Positions 54,756-63,022 are shown, numbered from the stretch's first letter. The stretch: DNA of 64,000 nt from Salegentibacter salinarum (GCF_900168115.1 NZ_FUZC01000008.1:142373-206372), one strand, 5' to 3'. Translations and numbers: made by a program. The notes: a model not told the origin generated them from the sequence alone.

Positions 54756-56057
54756 ATGCGAACTAAAAACACATTTTCAGTACATTTTTGGGTGAAACCC
54801 ACAAATGAAAAGATTAACAATGGAATTATTTATGTTAGGATTACTGTGAACCAAAGAAGGGTTCTTGTCAGTTTAAAGCGTAAAATTTCATTTGATCTAT
54901 GGGATCCTTCGAAAAAAAGGGCAAAGGGCACTTCTTCAGAGGTAAAACAAATAAATCATTATTTAGAATCTGCAAAATCCCGAATTTTCCAATGTTACCA
55001 AGAATTGAATTCAAAAGGAAAGAAAGTAACCGCTCAGCTAATTAAAGCCACCTACCTGGGAGAAGTTGAAAACTCTAAATCACTTCGAGATCTTATTGAA
55101 TACCATTCAAGAAAAATCAAGAACACGCACGCTGCAGGTTCAATTCGAAATTATAGAGTTTCTGAGAAATACTTCTTTAAATTTTTGAATAAGGAACGGA
55201 AAACCTCTGATATTTATCTAAAGGAACTCGACTATAAGTTCCTCTGCGATTTTGAAGATTTTCTTGGTGGTTACTATCCAAAAAGGCATCCAAAAGCTAT
55301 GGGACATAATACCATTATGAAGCATATTCAGCGCTTACGAAAAATGGTTACACTAGCTTATAATATGGAATGGATAGATAAAGATCCTTTTCGCCGTTGG
55401 AAAAATACTTTTGAGAAAAAAGATCGGGAATTTTTAACAGTTGGTGAGTTGTCTAATTTGGAAACTTATGAGTTCCTAGTAGAAAGGCTTGACCGTGTTC
55501 GCGATCTATTTGTCTTCAGTTGTTATACAGGTATCAGTTACACTGATATAATGAAGCTTACTAAAGATAATATTACCATTGGTCTAGATAGAAATAAATG
55601 GATAATTTCGAAAAGGCAAAAAACCAATACACCAATTAAAGTACCCTTATTAGATCCTGTTTTAGAACTTATAAAGAAATACGAAGATCATCCTATGACC
55701 TTAGTCTCAGGAACCTTATTACCTAAAATTACGAATGAGAAATTAAACGTTTACTTAAAAGAAGTTGCTATTCTATGCGGAATAAAGAAAAATTTGACCT
55801 TTCATATGGCTAGACATACATTTGCAACTACGGTTACTTTAAGTAATGGTGTACCAATAGAAACAGTTTCCAAACTCTTAGGACATACCAAAATTTCTAC
55901 AACTCAAATTTATGCTAGAGTTTTAGAAAACAAGATTAGTCAGGACATGATTGCTCTACGTGGAATTCTGAAACAGAAAAAAGATGAAGATTCCACTCAA
56001 AGTCCAAATGTTGCATCTTTCTCCATATATCTCGGGGCAATAGGATTTACCCGATGA
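54756..56057 (+). CDS. Tyrosine recombinase/integrase of an integrative mobilizable element (altered C-terminus)
   Basis: 433 residues. An arm-type DNA-binding N-terminus (MRTKNTFSVHFWVKP), a SAM-like core-binding domain (about 95-200) and a catalytic domain with HMARHTFATTVTLSNG (H-x-x-R), LLGHTKISTTQIYARV (H and Tyr). At the box-I position it has CYTGISYTDIMKLT, lacking the first Arg, as in IntDOT-like Bacteroidota integrases. In-frame ATGs occur at 54732, 54747 and 54756; the last matches the family start M-x-T-x-x-T-F-S. The final about 20 residues are encoded by sequence antisense to the truncated traG, so the gene end lies on a deletion or recombination junction. Confidence 0.88.
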   Translation: MRTKNTFSVHFWVKPTNEKINNGIIYVRITVNQRRVLVSLKRKISFDLWDPSKKRAKGTSSEVKQINHYLESAKSRIFQCYQELNSKGKKVTAQLIKATYLGEVENSKSLRDLIEYHSRKIKNTHAAGSIRNYRVSEKYFFKFLNKERKTSDIYLKELDYKFLCDFEDFLGGYYPKRHPKAMGHNTIMKHIQRLRKMVTLAYNMEWIDKDPFRRWKNTFEKKDREFLTVGELSNLETYEFLVERLDRVRDLFVFSCYTGISYTDIMKLTKDNITIGLDRNKWIISKRQKTNTPIKVPLLDPVLELIKKYEDHPMTLVSGTLLPKITNEKLNVYLKEVAILCGIKKNLTFHMARHTFATTVTLSNGVPIETVSKLLGHTKISTTQIYARVLENKISQDMIALRGILKQKKDEDSTQSPNVASFSIYLGAIGFTR

Positions 56058-56569
56058 ATTATTTTATCAAAAGAAAGTATATAAAATTTTAAATTTTGAC
56101 TTTTAAATAGGGGAAAAGCCATTTCGGTAATCTCAAAGTCTTTATAGTCGTGTATAAGTCCGCAGAAAGAATTTCGGCTAAAATGTTCGAGAAGATTATA
56201 GACTACACTTTCTGTCTTTCCACTACCTGCAGCACCAATTACAGAAACTCCACGCTTAATATTATTGATTTTAAAGGAACCGCTTTGAGTTTTAAATTGA
56301 ACTTGGTATTTAGTTTCGGTATTTGATATTTCTTTTTTGGGTATAAAAACATAAAGAACCGTATTACTTAAGATAAGAGGGCATCCTAAGTAAAGGGCAA
56401 TATTCGCTATTTCTTTTAGTGAAGGATCATCCGGTAAAAGTGCCCAAAGGAACAAACTACATACTAGTAGATTCTTAGGAAATGCAAAAGAGGTGATTTT
56501 ATACATTCGGAAGAAAATCCCGCTCCCGATTGCGATGCACAATATAATATTGAGGATATTTATTTCCAT
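55997..56569 (-). pseudogene. Truncated TraG/VirD4-type coupling protein
   Basis: 190 residues, against about 650 for the family. N-terminal hydrophobic helices, then FKINNIKRGVSVIGAAGSGK with Walker A GAAGSGKT, and GLIHDYKDFEITEMAFPLF and HRVNPIAPRYM, which agree with Bacteroidota TraG; after RYM the reading departs from it and stops. Walker B and the rest are gone. The break (near 56015) coincides with the 3' end of the convergent integrase, so one deletion probably removed the rest of the element. Without this ATPase the relaxase upstream cannot dock to a conjugation pore on its own. Confidence 0.8.
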
Positions 56570-56581
56570 AATACTTTTCGT

Positions 56582-57619
56582 TTAAATCCCTATTGATGCA
56601 GATCTTGAAGCTGTTAGGATGCTTTTTTGAATTGTTTTTATCAGTTTCACGCTTAGCTGGGCTTTAGAAAGAGGAATTACAGGCGGCAAGGGGATTCCTG
56701 TTTCCCTTAGTATTTTTATTGCCAGGGCTTTTTCAGATGCGGGCAATCCCATAATAGCGGAAAAATATGTTTTCGGGCTCTTTACAAAATCTTTCCTCGC
56801 CCGGTAAGTTTCTACAAAATTACGTTGATACTGAAATTGCTTATCAAATGTCTTTTCTGCTTTTTGGAAAAAATCATCCCTGTTAAATCCTCTTTTTACC
56901 AATTTACCATTCATTAGAACTTCAGATGATTTGTACTTGCTCCCAGGAGATAGACTATGGGAATTGGAAATATCCTTTCGGCTTATTATAATATGGATGT
57001 GATTCTGATTTCCGTCTTTAAGCATTCCCTGGACAATACGCTGGCCGTTTTGCTGGTGGGGAGCTTCCCTTTCCAGTTTAAGGATCTGCAGTTCTATGGC
57101 TTTAATATCCCCCTCCAACTCGCCATGTTCGATCTTTCGAACCTCATTTTTCAGCTGCAATATTTTGGAAGCATAAGGTTGGTTCTCCTTTACCTGAAAG
57201 TCAGTTCCTTTGAATGCTCTATGATGTTCGATTTTTGCGAAATATTTAATATCGTTTACATTAATTGGTCTGCTATTAATCTCGCGATTGAAACTGGAGG
57301 CATAATCTTTCATAATTGCCCTGGTGTATTGCTTTAAAGCTTCAGAACTGTTTTGTAGTTTTTTCAATTCATATTGCGAAGGGTTTACTGTTATGGAGTA
57401 AAATTTCGGTTCATTCTTTTCCAGTTTAGCGGTATTGGCATCTATTTCCTTTACAACCTCTTCCGGAGAAATTTCATCTTCTTCCTGATTAAAGAAAAGC
57501 TCCTGATCCCTTTCTTCTATACCCGGAATCTGATTTTCTTTTTCTAGATAATCAACATAATCTGCAGCACTTTGAGAATAATTTGCGCCTAATTTCTGTG
57601 GTGTGATGGTGATATACAT
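56582..57619 (-). CDS. mobB: MobB-family relaxase (mobilization protein)
   Basis: 345 residues. MYITITPQKLGANYSQSAAD is the usual N-terminus of the flavobacterial MobB/DUF5712-type relaxases. The metal-binding motif is in GNQNHIHIIISRKD, an H-x-H set, and an early Tyr (Y14) could be the nicking residue. A helical linker (KILQLKNEVRKIEHGELEGD) lies in the middle. Nicks the transfer origin and leads the strand into a recipient. Starts 6 nt after the upstream bfmA-like gene and ends 12 nt before the truncated traG: gene order bfmA-mobB-traG. Confidence 0.82.
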   Translation of the reverse strand: MYITITPQKLGANYSQSAADYVDYLEKENQIPGIEERDQELFFNQEEDEISPEEVVKEIDANTAKLEKNEPKFYSITVNPSQYELKKLQNSSEALKQYTRAIMKDYASSFNREINSRPINVNDIKYFAKIEHHRAFKGTDFQVKENQPYASKILQLKNEVRKIEHGELEGDIKAIELQILKLEREAPHQQNGQRIVQGMLKDGNQNHIHIIISRKDISNSHSLSPGSKYKSSEVLMNGKLVKRGFNRDDFFQKAEKTFDKQFQYQRNFVETYRARKDFVKSPKTYFSAIMGLPASEKALAIKILRETGIPLPPVIPLSKAQLSVKLIKTIQKSILTASRSASIGI

Positions 57620-57625
57620 AATTAA

Positions 57626-58000
57626 TTATTTATAAAAATCGGGATGTGTATCGTCTTGCTCATAATCTCTTTTGCGATTTTCGTAGTTATTTTTGGAATC
57701 AGCAGCTTCCATTAGTGCTTCCAAAATGCCTAAAGTGGGGTTTACTTTATTCTTCTCCATATCCTTCAAAATTGCGATTACTGCATTTATTCTTTTTTTG
57801 ATAAGGTTTTCCAGAGTCTCCATTTTTGGACCCATCATTTCATTTGGAGAAATACTATTCATTTCAAAAAAATCAACCATCGATAATAGTGTCATTGATT
57901 GAGATTTAGATAAAGACCGGCTGAACCGTCTAAATTTTTTAGCTACGGAAGTCTTGATCTTAAGAGTCTCGAACTTCTCTTTTTTATATTCTTCATCCAT
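57626..58000 (-). CDS. bfmA: BfmA/BtgA-family mobilization accessory protein
   Basis: 124 residues. FETLKIKTSVAKKFRRFSRS and SQSMTLLSMVDFFEMNSISP form a ribbon-helix-helix-like DNA-binding N-terminus. A coiled helix follows (METLENLIKKRINAVIAILK, with KDMEKNKVNPTLGILEALME). This is the accessory protein that, with the relaxase, forms the relaxosome at oriT in Bacteroides-type mobilizable elements. First gene of the minus-strand bfmA-mobB-traG unit. Confidence 0.82.
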   Translation of the reverse strand: MDEEYKKEKFETLKIKTSVAKKFRRFSRSLSKSQSMTLLSMVDFFEMNSISPNEMMGPKMETLENLIKKRINAVIAILKDMEKNKVNPTLGILEALMEAADSKNNYENRKRDYEQDDTHPDFYK

Positions 58001-58140
58001 TTTTTAGTAAATTTTCTGCCATTTCTCAATGGGTTTCAAAGGTTTTTAGTAATAAAGCAACTTCATTTTAATTTTGACCCTTGAATAAAATTATTTAAAT
58101 AACTGGTAAACAGTTATTTGTGTTTAAAAAGGTGATTCTT

Positions 58141-58200
58141 AACGGGGTTCTGCCCGTTACCCTCTTGCTTTACCTTTTCGCTTTACCTTTTCGTCCCGCA
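58141..58200. other. Candidate transfer origin (oriT) upstream of bfmA
   Basis: AACGGG/CCCGTT inverted repeat (58141-58158), two tandem copies of GCTTTACCTTTTC (58167-58179, 58180-58192), then GTCCCGCAGGGAC (58193-58205). Inverted and direct repeats just upstream of the mobilization genes are where oriT usually lies. No nick site can be assigned. Confidence 0.4.
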
Positions 58201-58205
58201 GGGAC

Positions 58206-59179
58206 AAAAATTTCGACTATTAAATAGAATTTAATAGTTCTTTAATAAGTGAGAAACTGAATCCTATTCTTTAAGATTAAAAAAGAAAATTTTTAAAGTT
58301 AAGTGTAGGGAATTGGAAGAAGCATTGAGAATTATTTAAAATGAATAACAATCAGAAGTTTATAATCCGTTTTAAAACATTCTAATGATCCACTATTACC
58401 TTTTTTCATGCTATTAAACTTTCAAGATTTAGAAATTGAAAACTTATAAAAAGGGAGCGCAGGTATCGGTTTTATGCAGTCGGGGCTAATTTATAAATCT
58501 TGGAATTTTGTATTACAGAAAAAGGTAGTGGTAGTGAAGGTTCGGAGTACTTCAAATAGTAAATGCAAGAGTAGGGAAGGAGCAGGAAGTGGAATTACAT
58601 TAATTATGAAATTTAAAATGAGGACTTAAGCGAAAAATCAGAACCAGGAATGCAGCGTTTTCGCCATTTGTGCGGAATAAGCGAAATGTGAGGTAACGTT
58701 TTTTCACTTGTGTCCGGTATTTGTGAATGAAGCTCTTTAGCCTAGAGGTACGAAAGACTAATGTGCTGAATGGGGTAATGGATTGTACATTTAAATACAA
58801 CAATTATTTAATTCCTATATTTATTCTTAATTTATTGTTAATAAGTATAGGCGGGAAAATTAACCCGGAACCTGATAATTTTTAAATTTGGAGTCCCTAC
58901 ACAATAACAATTAAAAGTTTTTTTACCGAAACCTAAATCGGACTCTATTTAAGAGTTATGGTTTCATTTTTCTGAAATTTTTCAGAAAGAATAAAATAAG
59001 CCCGGTGGAAATTTATAACAATTTTACGAGGGTATATTAAAACAGACAACTCATTGCTGATTTGGATCATTAATGTGATTGACGGGGGCGAAGCCGTGTT
59101 TTTTATGGTTATTTTAGAGTTAAAATTTGAAAATAGGTTTAATAACTCCTTTATAAACACTTATTGGTATTGGACAGGT
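58206..59179. other. Non-coding stretch, no gene recognised
   Basis: AT-rich, with short open frames on both strands that resemble nothing known and lack plausible starts. It probably contains the right part and the end of the decayed mobilizable element, but no copy of the tRNA-Arg 3' end is seen to mark it. Confidence 0.6.
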
Positions 59180-59572
59180 TTATAGAATTTTGCTTTTTTC
59201 CATATAAGCTTGCCAGGTTACAAGAATATATTTCTTTTTTCCGTTTTCATACCGGGTTAGAAAGCCAAATTCGTATACAAAAAGGTAAACTTCCTTTTTA
59301 CTGTTTTTCCAATAATGAGTAAAGAAATTAGGATCGAAACCGTGTTGTTTTAAAATGTCAGCTCTAACCGTGGCTTTCCCTGCTTTGTTGAAGCTTTTTA
59401 AAATTCTTCGATTAGTTTTTAATTGACGGTCTACTTTTGCATAAAATCCGGCAGCGCCTTCTTTCGTTTTTTGATAATGCCAGGCACTTTTGCAATAGGG
59501 ATCGCAAAACTTTTTATCTGGACGGCCTTCCAATTTTTTATTACAGGCCAGGCAATATTTTACAGTTTCCAT
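59180..59572 (-). CDS. Zinc-ribbon DNA-binding-like protein beside the recombinase
   Basis: 130 residues. A short zinc finger opens it: CLACNKKLEGRPDKKFCDPY followed by CKSAWHYQ (C-x2-C ... C-x3-C). A basic helical middle (VDRQLKTNRRILKSFNKAGK) and a winged-helix-like end (ADILKQHGFDPNFFTHYWKN ... ENGKKKYILVTWQAYM) follow. It is a recurrent flavobacterial protein of unknown role. It is divergent from the recombinase gene, sharing a 97-bp gap that contains an inverted repeat, so a regulatory or accessory role in recombination is possible. Confidence 0.72.
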   Translation of the reverse strand: METVKYCLACNKKLEGRPDKKFCDPYCKSAWHYQKTKEGAAGFYAKVDRQLKTNRRILKSFNKAGKATVRADILKQHGFDPNFFTHYWKNSKKEVYLFVYEFGFLTRYENGKKKYILVTWQAYMEKSKIL

Positions 59573-59637
59573 AATTTCAAAAGCCGTTTTAGTCGTATAA
59601 TATACGGATAATAAACGTTTTAGGGTTTAAGTCTGTT

Positions 59638-59660
59638 TACATTTATATAGCAATAAATGT
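59638..59660. promoter_or_regulatory. Inverted repeat before the cassette-array recombinase
   Basis: TACATTTAT (59638-59646), spacer ATAGCA, ATAAATGT (59653-59660). Arms of 8-9 bp with a 6-bp centre are the build of a tyrosine-recombinase core site. The same half-site word recurs, with the arms in the other order, at 60816-60837 just before the cassettes. Confidence 0.6.
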
Positions 59661-59669
59661 GCAGGCCAT

Positions 59670-60793
59670 ATGGATAGGAAATATATTACATTAAAGAATT
59701 TAATCATTGATAAGAAAAAATGTATAGGATTAAAATTCTTTACCGATAAAGTAGTGCAGGCTCTGGTAAATGATTTACCCGATGTACAATGGAGTGAGAA
59801 GTTCCGCATGAATTATATTTTAAACACACCCGAGAACCTGGAGCTTATATTTAAGACCTTCCGAGGGGTTGCCTGGATCAATTGCAGTCATTTTTATTCT
59901 AATGCAAGTTTTGGTCGTGAGGAAGAGCCTGTAAACATTCAACAGCTGCAAAATAGGGAAGAGGTAAGTGGAAAGCGATATTGCCCTGGAAGCTACCTTA
60001 GAAAGTTAGAATTAAAGCGGTATGCCAATAGCACGATCAAAACCTATGTTTCTTGTTTCGAAACTTTCATAAATCATTACAGTGATAGGGAGATAAAGGA
60101 TTTGAATGAAGAAGATATAAGATTGTACCTTCAAAAGTTGATACGAGAGGATTTCTCTCATTCTTATATTAACCAGGCCATTAATGCTATTAAATTTTAT
60201 TATGAAGTGGTACTGGAAATGCCCAATAGATTTTATTCCATAGAACGTCCAAGACCTATAGAGCAATTGCCGAAAGTACTGGCTAAAGAGGAAATAATGG
60301 CTATTATTGAGCATACTAATAATATTAAGCACCGATGTATAGTAGGTTTGCTTTATTCGGCCGGTTTAAGAAGAATTGAGCTCTTAAATTTAAAATTGGA
60401 CGATATAGATAGTAAGAGAATGGTAATTAAGGTAAGATCGGGCAAGGGGAATAAAGATAGGTTTACAATCCTAAGCGAAAAACTACTTGGTGACCTACGA
60501 AAATACTATAAAGAATGGCGACCGACTAATTTTTTGTTTGAAGGCCCGGGTAGGAAAGCTTATAGTCCCGAAGTGTTTCGAGTATAGTAAAGAATGCTGC
60601 AGAGAAAGCGAAGATTAAGAAGAGAGTGACACCTCATATGTTACGACATTCCTTTGCCACCCACTTGTTAGAGAGTGGAACCGATTTACGGTATATTCAG
60701 GTACTCCTGGGACATAGAAGCACCAAGACTACCGAAATATACACGCACGTGGCCACTAATATTTTTTTAAAGATCAAAAATCCGCTAGATTAG
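59670..60793 (+). pseudogene. XerC/D- or integron-integrase-like tyrosine recombinase, frameshifted
   Basis: Frame one runs 59670-60587: an extra N-terminal region of about 100 residues (from KYITLKNLIIDKKKCIGLKF), a SAM-like core-binding domain (about 108-195; YANSTIKTYVSCFETFINHY), then catalytic box I Arg (LYSAGLRRIELLNLKLDDID) and the Lys hairpin (VRSGKGNKDRFTI). The frame stops at 60585. From 60590 another frame gives [54 protein letters not shown] and ...NPLD, i.e. box II H-x-x-R and the nucleophile Tyr. GTATAGTA in place of GTAGTA (an extra TA near 60584) explains the break. No IntI-specific insert is seen between boxes. Directly upstream of the cassette array and in the same direction. 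May be a genuine null or a sequence error. Confidence 0.82.
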
Positions 60794-60815
60794 CTGAAGT
60801 AAAGACATAAAAGAT

Positions 60816-60850
60816 ATAAATGTAATACTACATTTATACGTACGTTGCCA
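60816..60850 (+). other. attI-like primary insertion site of the cassette array
   Basis: ATAAATGTA (60816-60824), spacer ATAC, TACATTTAT (60829-60837) form a perfect 9-bp inverted repeat, followed by ACGTAC and GTTGCCA (60844-60850), where cassette 1 begins. TTTATACG..ACGTT here matches the right arm of all three attC-like repeats (TTTATACGAGACGTT). It lies 23 nt after the recombinase stop, where an attI site is expected. Confidence 0.65.
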
Positions 60851-60856
60851 ACAATT

Positions 60857-61477
60857 ATGAAAAACACTCTCACTTTCATTTTGCTGACTTTAATTTTTCT
60901 GTGTAGCTGTAATAAGCCTAAGCAGAAAACAACTGACAATACGCCTATTTCGGATTATTATTCATCTGACTATATTGCTTTTCAAGGCAAGGATAATTTT
61001 GAAGTTATCAATATTGATTCCCTATCAAATTTTTCAGATTTAAGCATTACTATAGATGAAATGAATTGTGATAATAAAATTCCAGGTCTGACTTTTTCAT
61101 TAGATAAGTCCCAATATAACTTTGTTGGGTGTTCAGATTGTAAAAAAGCAAAACTTAAGAGTTGCAAAGGAGCAAGTAGTTTTATATTCATTGAAAACGA
61201 TTCAATAATTAGAGATCTCGCAACTAAAAAGAAAATTCATATTTCAGATTTACACAAAGTCTTGAATGAAATTAATAACGGTGAATATAAGTACAGAACC
61301 GGAAAAAGCTCTGATTTTCCAATTATCTTAAATCTCAACGTAGACAATAAACTTCCAATTTCAATGACAAAAAATGTATTAAGTATAATAATTGGAGAAT
61401 TCGAACAAATTCATCAATCATACAAAATTTTAAAATATAACTACGAAATTCATTTTGAACCCTACGAAGTACTCTAG
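60857..61477 (+). CDS. Cassette 1: lipoprotein of unknown function
   Basis: 206 residues from the ATG at 60857, just 10 nt inside the cassette. MKNTLTFILLTLIFLCSCNK is a lipoprotein signal (CSC lipobox). The mature chain has two Cys clusters (DEMNCDNK; FVGCSDCKKAKLKSCKGAS), unusual for a lipoprotein, and an alpha/beta C-terminal part (FPIILNLNVDNKLPISM). No family recognised. It fills its cassette (60845-61618) almost completely and has no promoter of its own that I can see. Confidence 0.78.
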   Translation: MKNTLTFILLTLIFLCSCNKPKQKTTDNTPISDYYSSDYIAFQGKDNFEVINIDSLSNFSDLSITIDEMNCDNKIPGLTFSLDKSQYNFVGCSDCKKAKLKSCKGASSFIFIENDSIIRDLATKKKIHISDLHKVLNEINNGEYKYRTGKSSDFPIILNLNVDNKLPISMTKNVLSIIIGEFEQIHQSYKILKYNYEIHFEPYEVL

Positions 61478-61495
61478 TAGGAATAATAAAACTGT

Positions 61496-61624
61496 TGGCA
61501 ACATTATATAAAAACAATGCTCAATTCAGTCTCAAATCCACACATTCTGCTCGATTGCTTAGCGGATTGTCCTGCGGACAATCACGCCGGCCAGCTCGCA
61601 CAGTTTTTATACGAGACGTTACCC
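61496..61624 (+). repeat. attC-like repeat 1 (end of cassette 1)
   Basis: 129 bp from TGGCAAC to GTTACCC. Inner arms TATAAAAAC and GTTTTTATA pair, leaving short unpaired spacers next to the terminal words. The centre folds on GATTGTCC/GGACAATC. The terminal word TGTTGGCAAC (61493-61502) is the exact complement of the first 10 bases of cassette 1 (GTTGCCAACA, 60844-60853). Confidence 0.85.
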
Positions 61625-61641
61625 GCAAGCAAAAAAATACG

Positions 61642-62352
61642 ATGAGAAAAACTTTTCAAATGCTAATTCTTGGACTTCTAATGATGGGATGCAAGGAGAG
61701 AGTGTCGGACCAAAAAGAATCTGAAAAAAAGGTACAATTCAATCAAGGATTGGTGCAGGAACTACAAGAAATGGCTCAAATTGACCAATTGGCGGCATCA
61801 AATGCTTTTCCACCTGAAAAATATTCACAGCTTTCACAAGAAGAGTGGGAGGCATATAAAGATAGTATTTTCAGACATCATCAGAAACGAGCTGAGAAAA
61901 TGCTAGATAAATATGGTTTTATTGGGTACGACCTGGCTGGGAAAGAGGGGTCGAGAAACTTCTGGTTGATAGTCCAACATTCAGATCATAATCCAGACTT
62001 TCAAAATGAGGCTTTAGAGAAAATGGAAATAGAAGTAAAAAAGGAAAATGCAGAACCTAGTAGTTTCGGACTTTTAGTGGACCGCGTAAAGTTAAACACT
62101 GGAGAAAAGCAGATATATGGTACACAGGTAGCTTACGATACCGTCACTGGACAAGCATATCCAAGAAAATTAGCAGACAGCGCAAACGTGAACCAGAGGC
62201 GAAAGTCTCTTGGTCTTGAGCCACTTGAAATTTACTTGAACAGAATGTCAGAGATGCATTTTGAGATGAATAAAAAAAGATATATTAAAAAAGGTATAAC
62301 CGAACCAAAATTATATAAAGTCTCTGAGATGCCTGCGGGTAACAACATATAA
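61642..62352 (+). CDS. Cassette 2: DUF6624 lipoprotein
   Basis: 236 residues from the ATG at 61642 (upstream codons lie in the repeat and are not a likely start). MRKTFQMLILGLLMMGCKER is a lipoprotein signal (MGC lipobox). The mature part matches DUF6624: LVQELQEMAQIDQLA, DKYGFIGYDLAGKEGSRNFW, LIVQHSDHNPDFQNEALEKM, VDRVKLNTGEKQIYGTQV, and SANVNQRRKSLGLEPLEIYL. The function of DUF6624 is unknown; it is frequent in Bacteroidota. Its stop (TAA, 62350-62352) lies inside the attC-like repeat, so the repeat supplies the last codons. Confidence 0.85.
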   Translation: MRKTFQMLILGLLMMGCKERVSDQKESEKKVQFNQGLVQELQEMAQIDQLAASNAFPPEKYSQLSQEEWEAYKDSIFRHHQKRAEKMLDKYGFIGYDLAGKEGSRNFWLIVQHSDHNPDFQNEALEKMEIEVKKENAEPSSFGLLVDRVKLNTGEKQIYGTQVAYDTVTGQAYPRKLADSANVNQRRKSLGLEPLEIYLNRMSEMHFEMNKKRYIKKGITEPKLYKVSEMPAGNNI

Positions 62353-62466
62353 AAACAATGCTCAAATCAGTCTTGAATCGAAAGTCCGTGCTCGCTTGCA
62401 ACGCCTGATTGTCCTGCGGACAATCAAGCTCGCCAGCTCGCACAGTTTTTATACGAGACGTTAGCA
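62337..62466 (+). repeat. attC-like repeat 2 (end of cassette 2)
   Basis: 130 bp from GGGTAAC to GTTAGCA, nearly identical to repeat 3 and close to repeat 1. TGCGGGTAAC (62334-62343) is the exact complement of the first 10 bases of cassette 2 (GTTACCCGCA, 61618-61627). Central palindrome TGATTGTCC/GGACAATCA. Confidence 0.88.
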
Positions 62467-62486
62467 TACATTAAAACCAACCAACT

Positions 62487-62864
62487 ATGAAAAAAATTCA
62501 ATTACTCTTTAAAAAATGCATTCAGGATTCTCAAGATTATGGGAGCGACAATGAACATATGATTTCCCGGATCTTCTATGAAGTGGATGGAGTAGACTAT
62601 GAATGCAATGTCCGACAACCCTACGGGGAAAGTTTCTCATTTGATGAGGATCCGATTGAAGTAGAGGCTCCAAAAGAGTTAGGAAAAAAGATCAACTACG
62701 GACAATTTCGTGACGAAGTCGAGAATTATTACAAGCAGATAGTCGGATCATCGGGGAGAGGAATAAATATCCAGGGAGGGACAAATATTCGGATGCAAAA
62801 TAACACTTTTGAAATGGAATATCGGACTGAGATAGACGAAGCCGGCTACTCTGGCGGATGGTAA
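62487..62864 (+). CDS. Cassette 3: small cytoplasmic protein of unknown function
   Basis: 125 residues, ATG 26 nt inside the cassette. No signal peptide, unlike the other three cassettes. It is acidic, with an alpha/beta N-terminus (ISRIFYEVDGVDYECNVRQP) and a Gly/Asn-rich stretch (SSGRGINIQGGTNIRMQNNT) that resembles beta-strand turns. I recognise no family. The cassette (62461-62994) holds only this gene. Confidence 0.72.
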   Translation: MKKIQLLFKKCIQDSQDYGSDNEHMISRIFYEVDGVDYECNVRQPYGESFSFDEDPIEVEAPKELGKKINYGQFRDEVENYYKQIVGSSGRGINIQGGTNIRMQNNTFEMEYRTEIDEAGYSGGW

Positions 62865-62870
62865 AACGTA

Positions 62871-63000
62871 TGCTAACAACATATAAAAACAATGCTTAAG
62901 CCTGTCTCAAATCGAAACTCCGTGCTCGCTTGCTACGCTTGATTGTCCTGCGGACAATCAAGCTCGCCAGCTCGCACAGTTTTTATACGAGACGTTGTGC
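62871..63000 (+). repeat. attC-like repeat 3 (end of cassette 3)
   Basis: 130 bp from TGCTAAC to GTTGTGC. GTATGCTAAC (62868-62877) is the exact complement of the first 10 bases of cassette 3 (GTTAGCATAC, 62460-62469). The right 55 bp are identical to those of repeat 2 apart from the last bases, which belong to cassette 4. The central palindrome has 11-bp arms. Confidence 0.88.
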
Positions 63001-63022
63001 AAAATTTAAATTAATAAGAACT

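Noticed and set aside
56957..57337. 126-codon plus-strand frame inside the relaxase gene
   Set aside because: Antisense to MobB, with hydrophobic content typical of shadow frames and no start signal.
58600..59160. Short minus-strand frames of 67 and 71 codons in the gap after the mobilization genes
   Set aside because: No family resemblance, low-complexity content and no ribosome-binding or promoter signals; treated as non-coding.
59670..60793. Housekeeping XerC/XerD
   Set aside because: The extra N-terminal region, the frameshift, and the position next to a cassette array argue against the chromosome-dimer resolution recombinase.
61496..63000. CRISPR array
   Set aside because: Repeats of about 130 bp spaced by whole genes, with internal palindromes and no short uniform spacers or cas genes.
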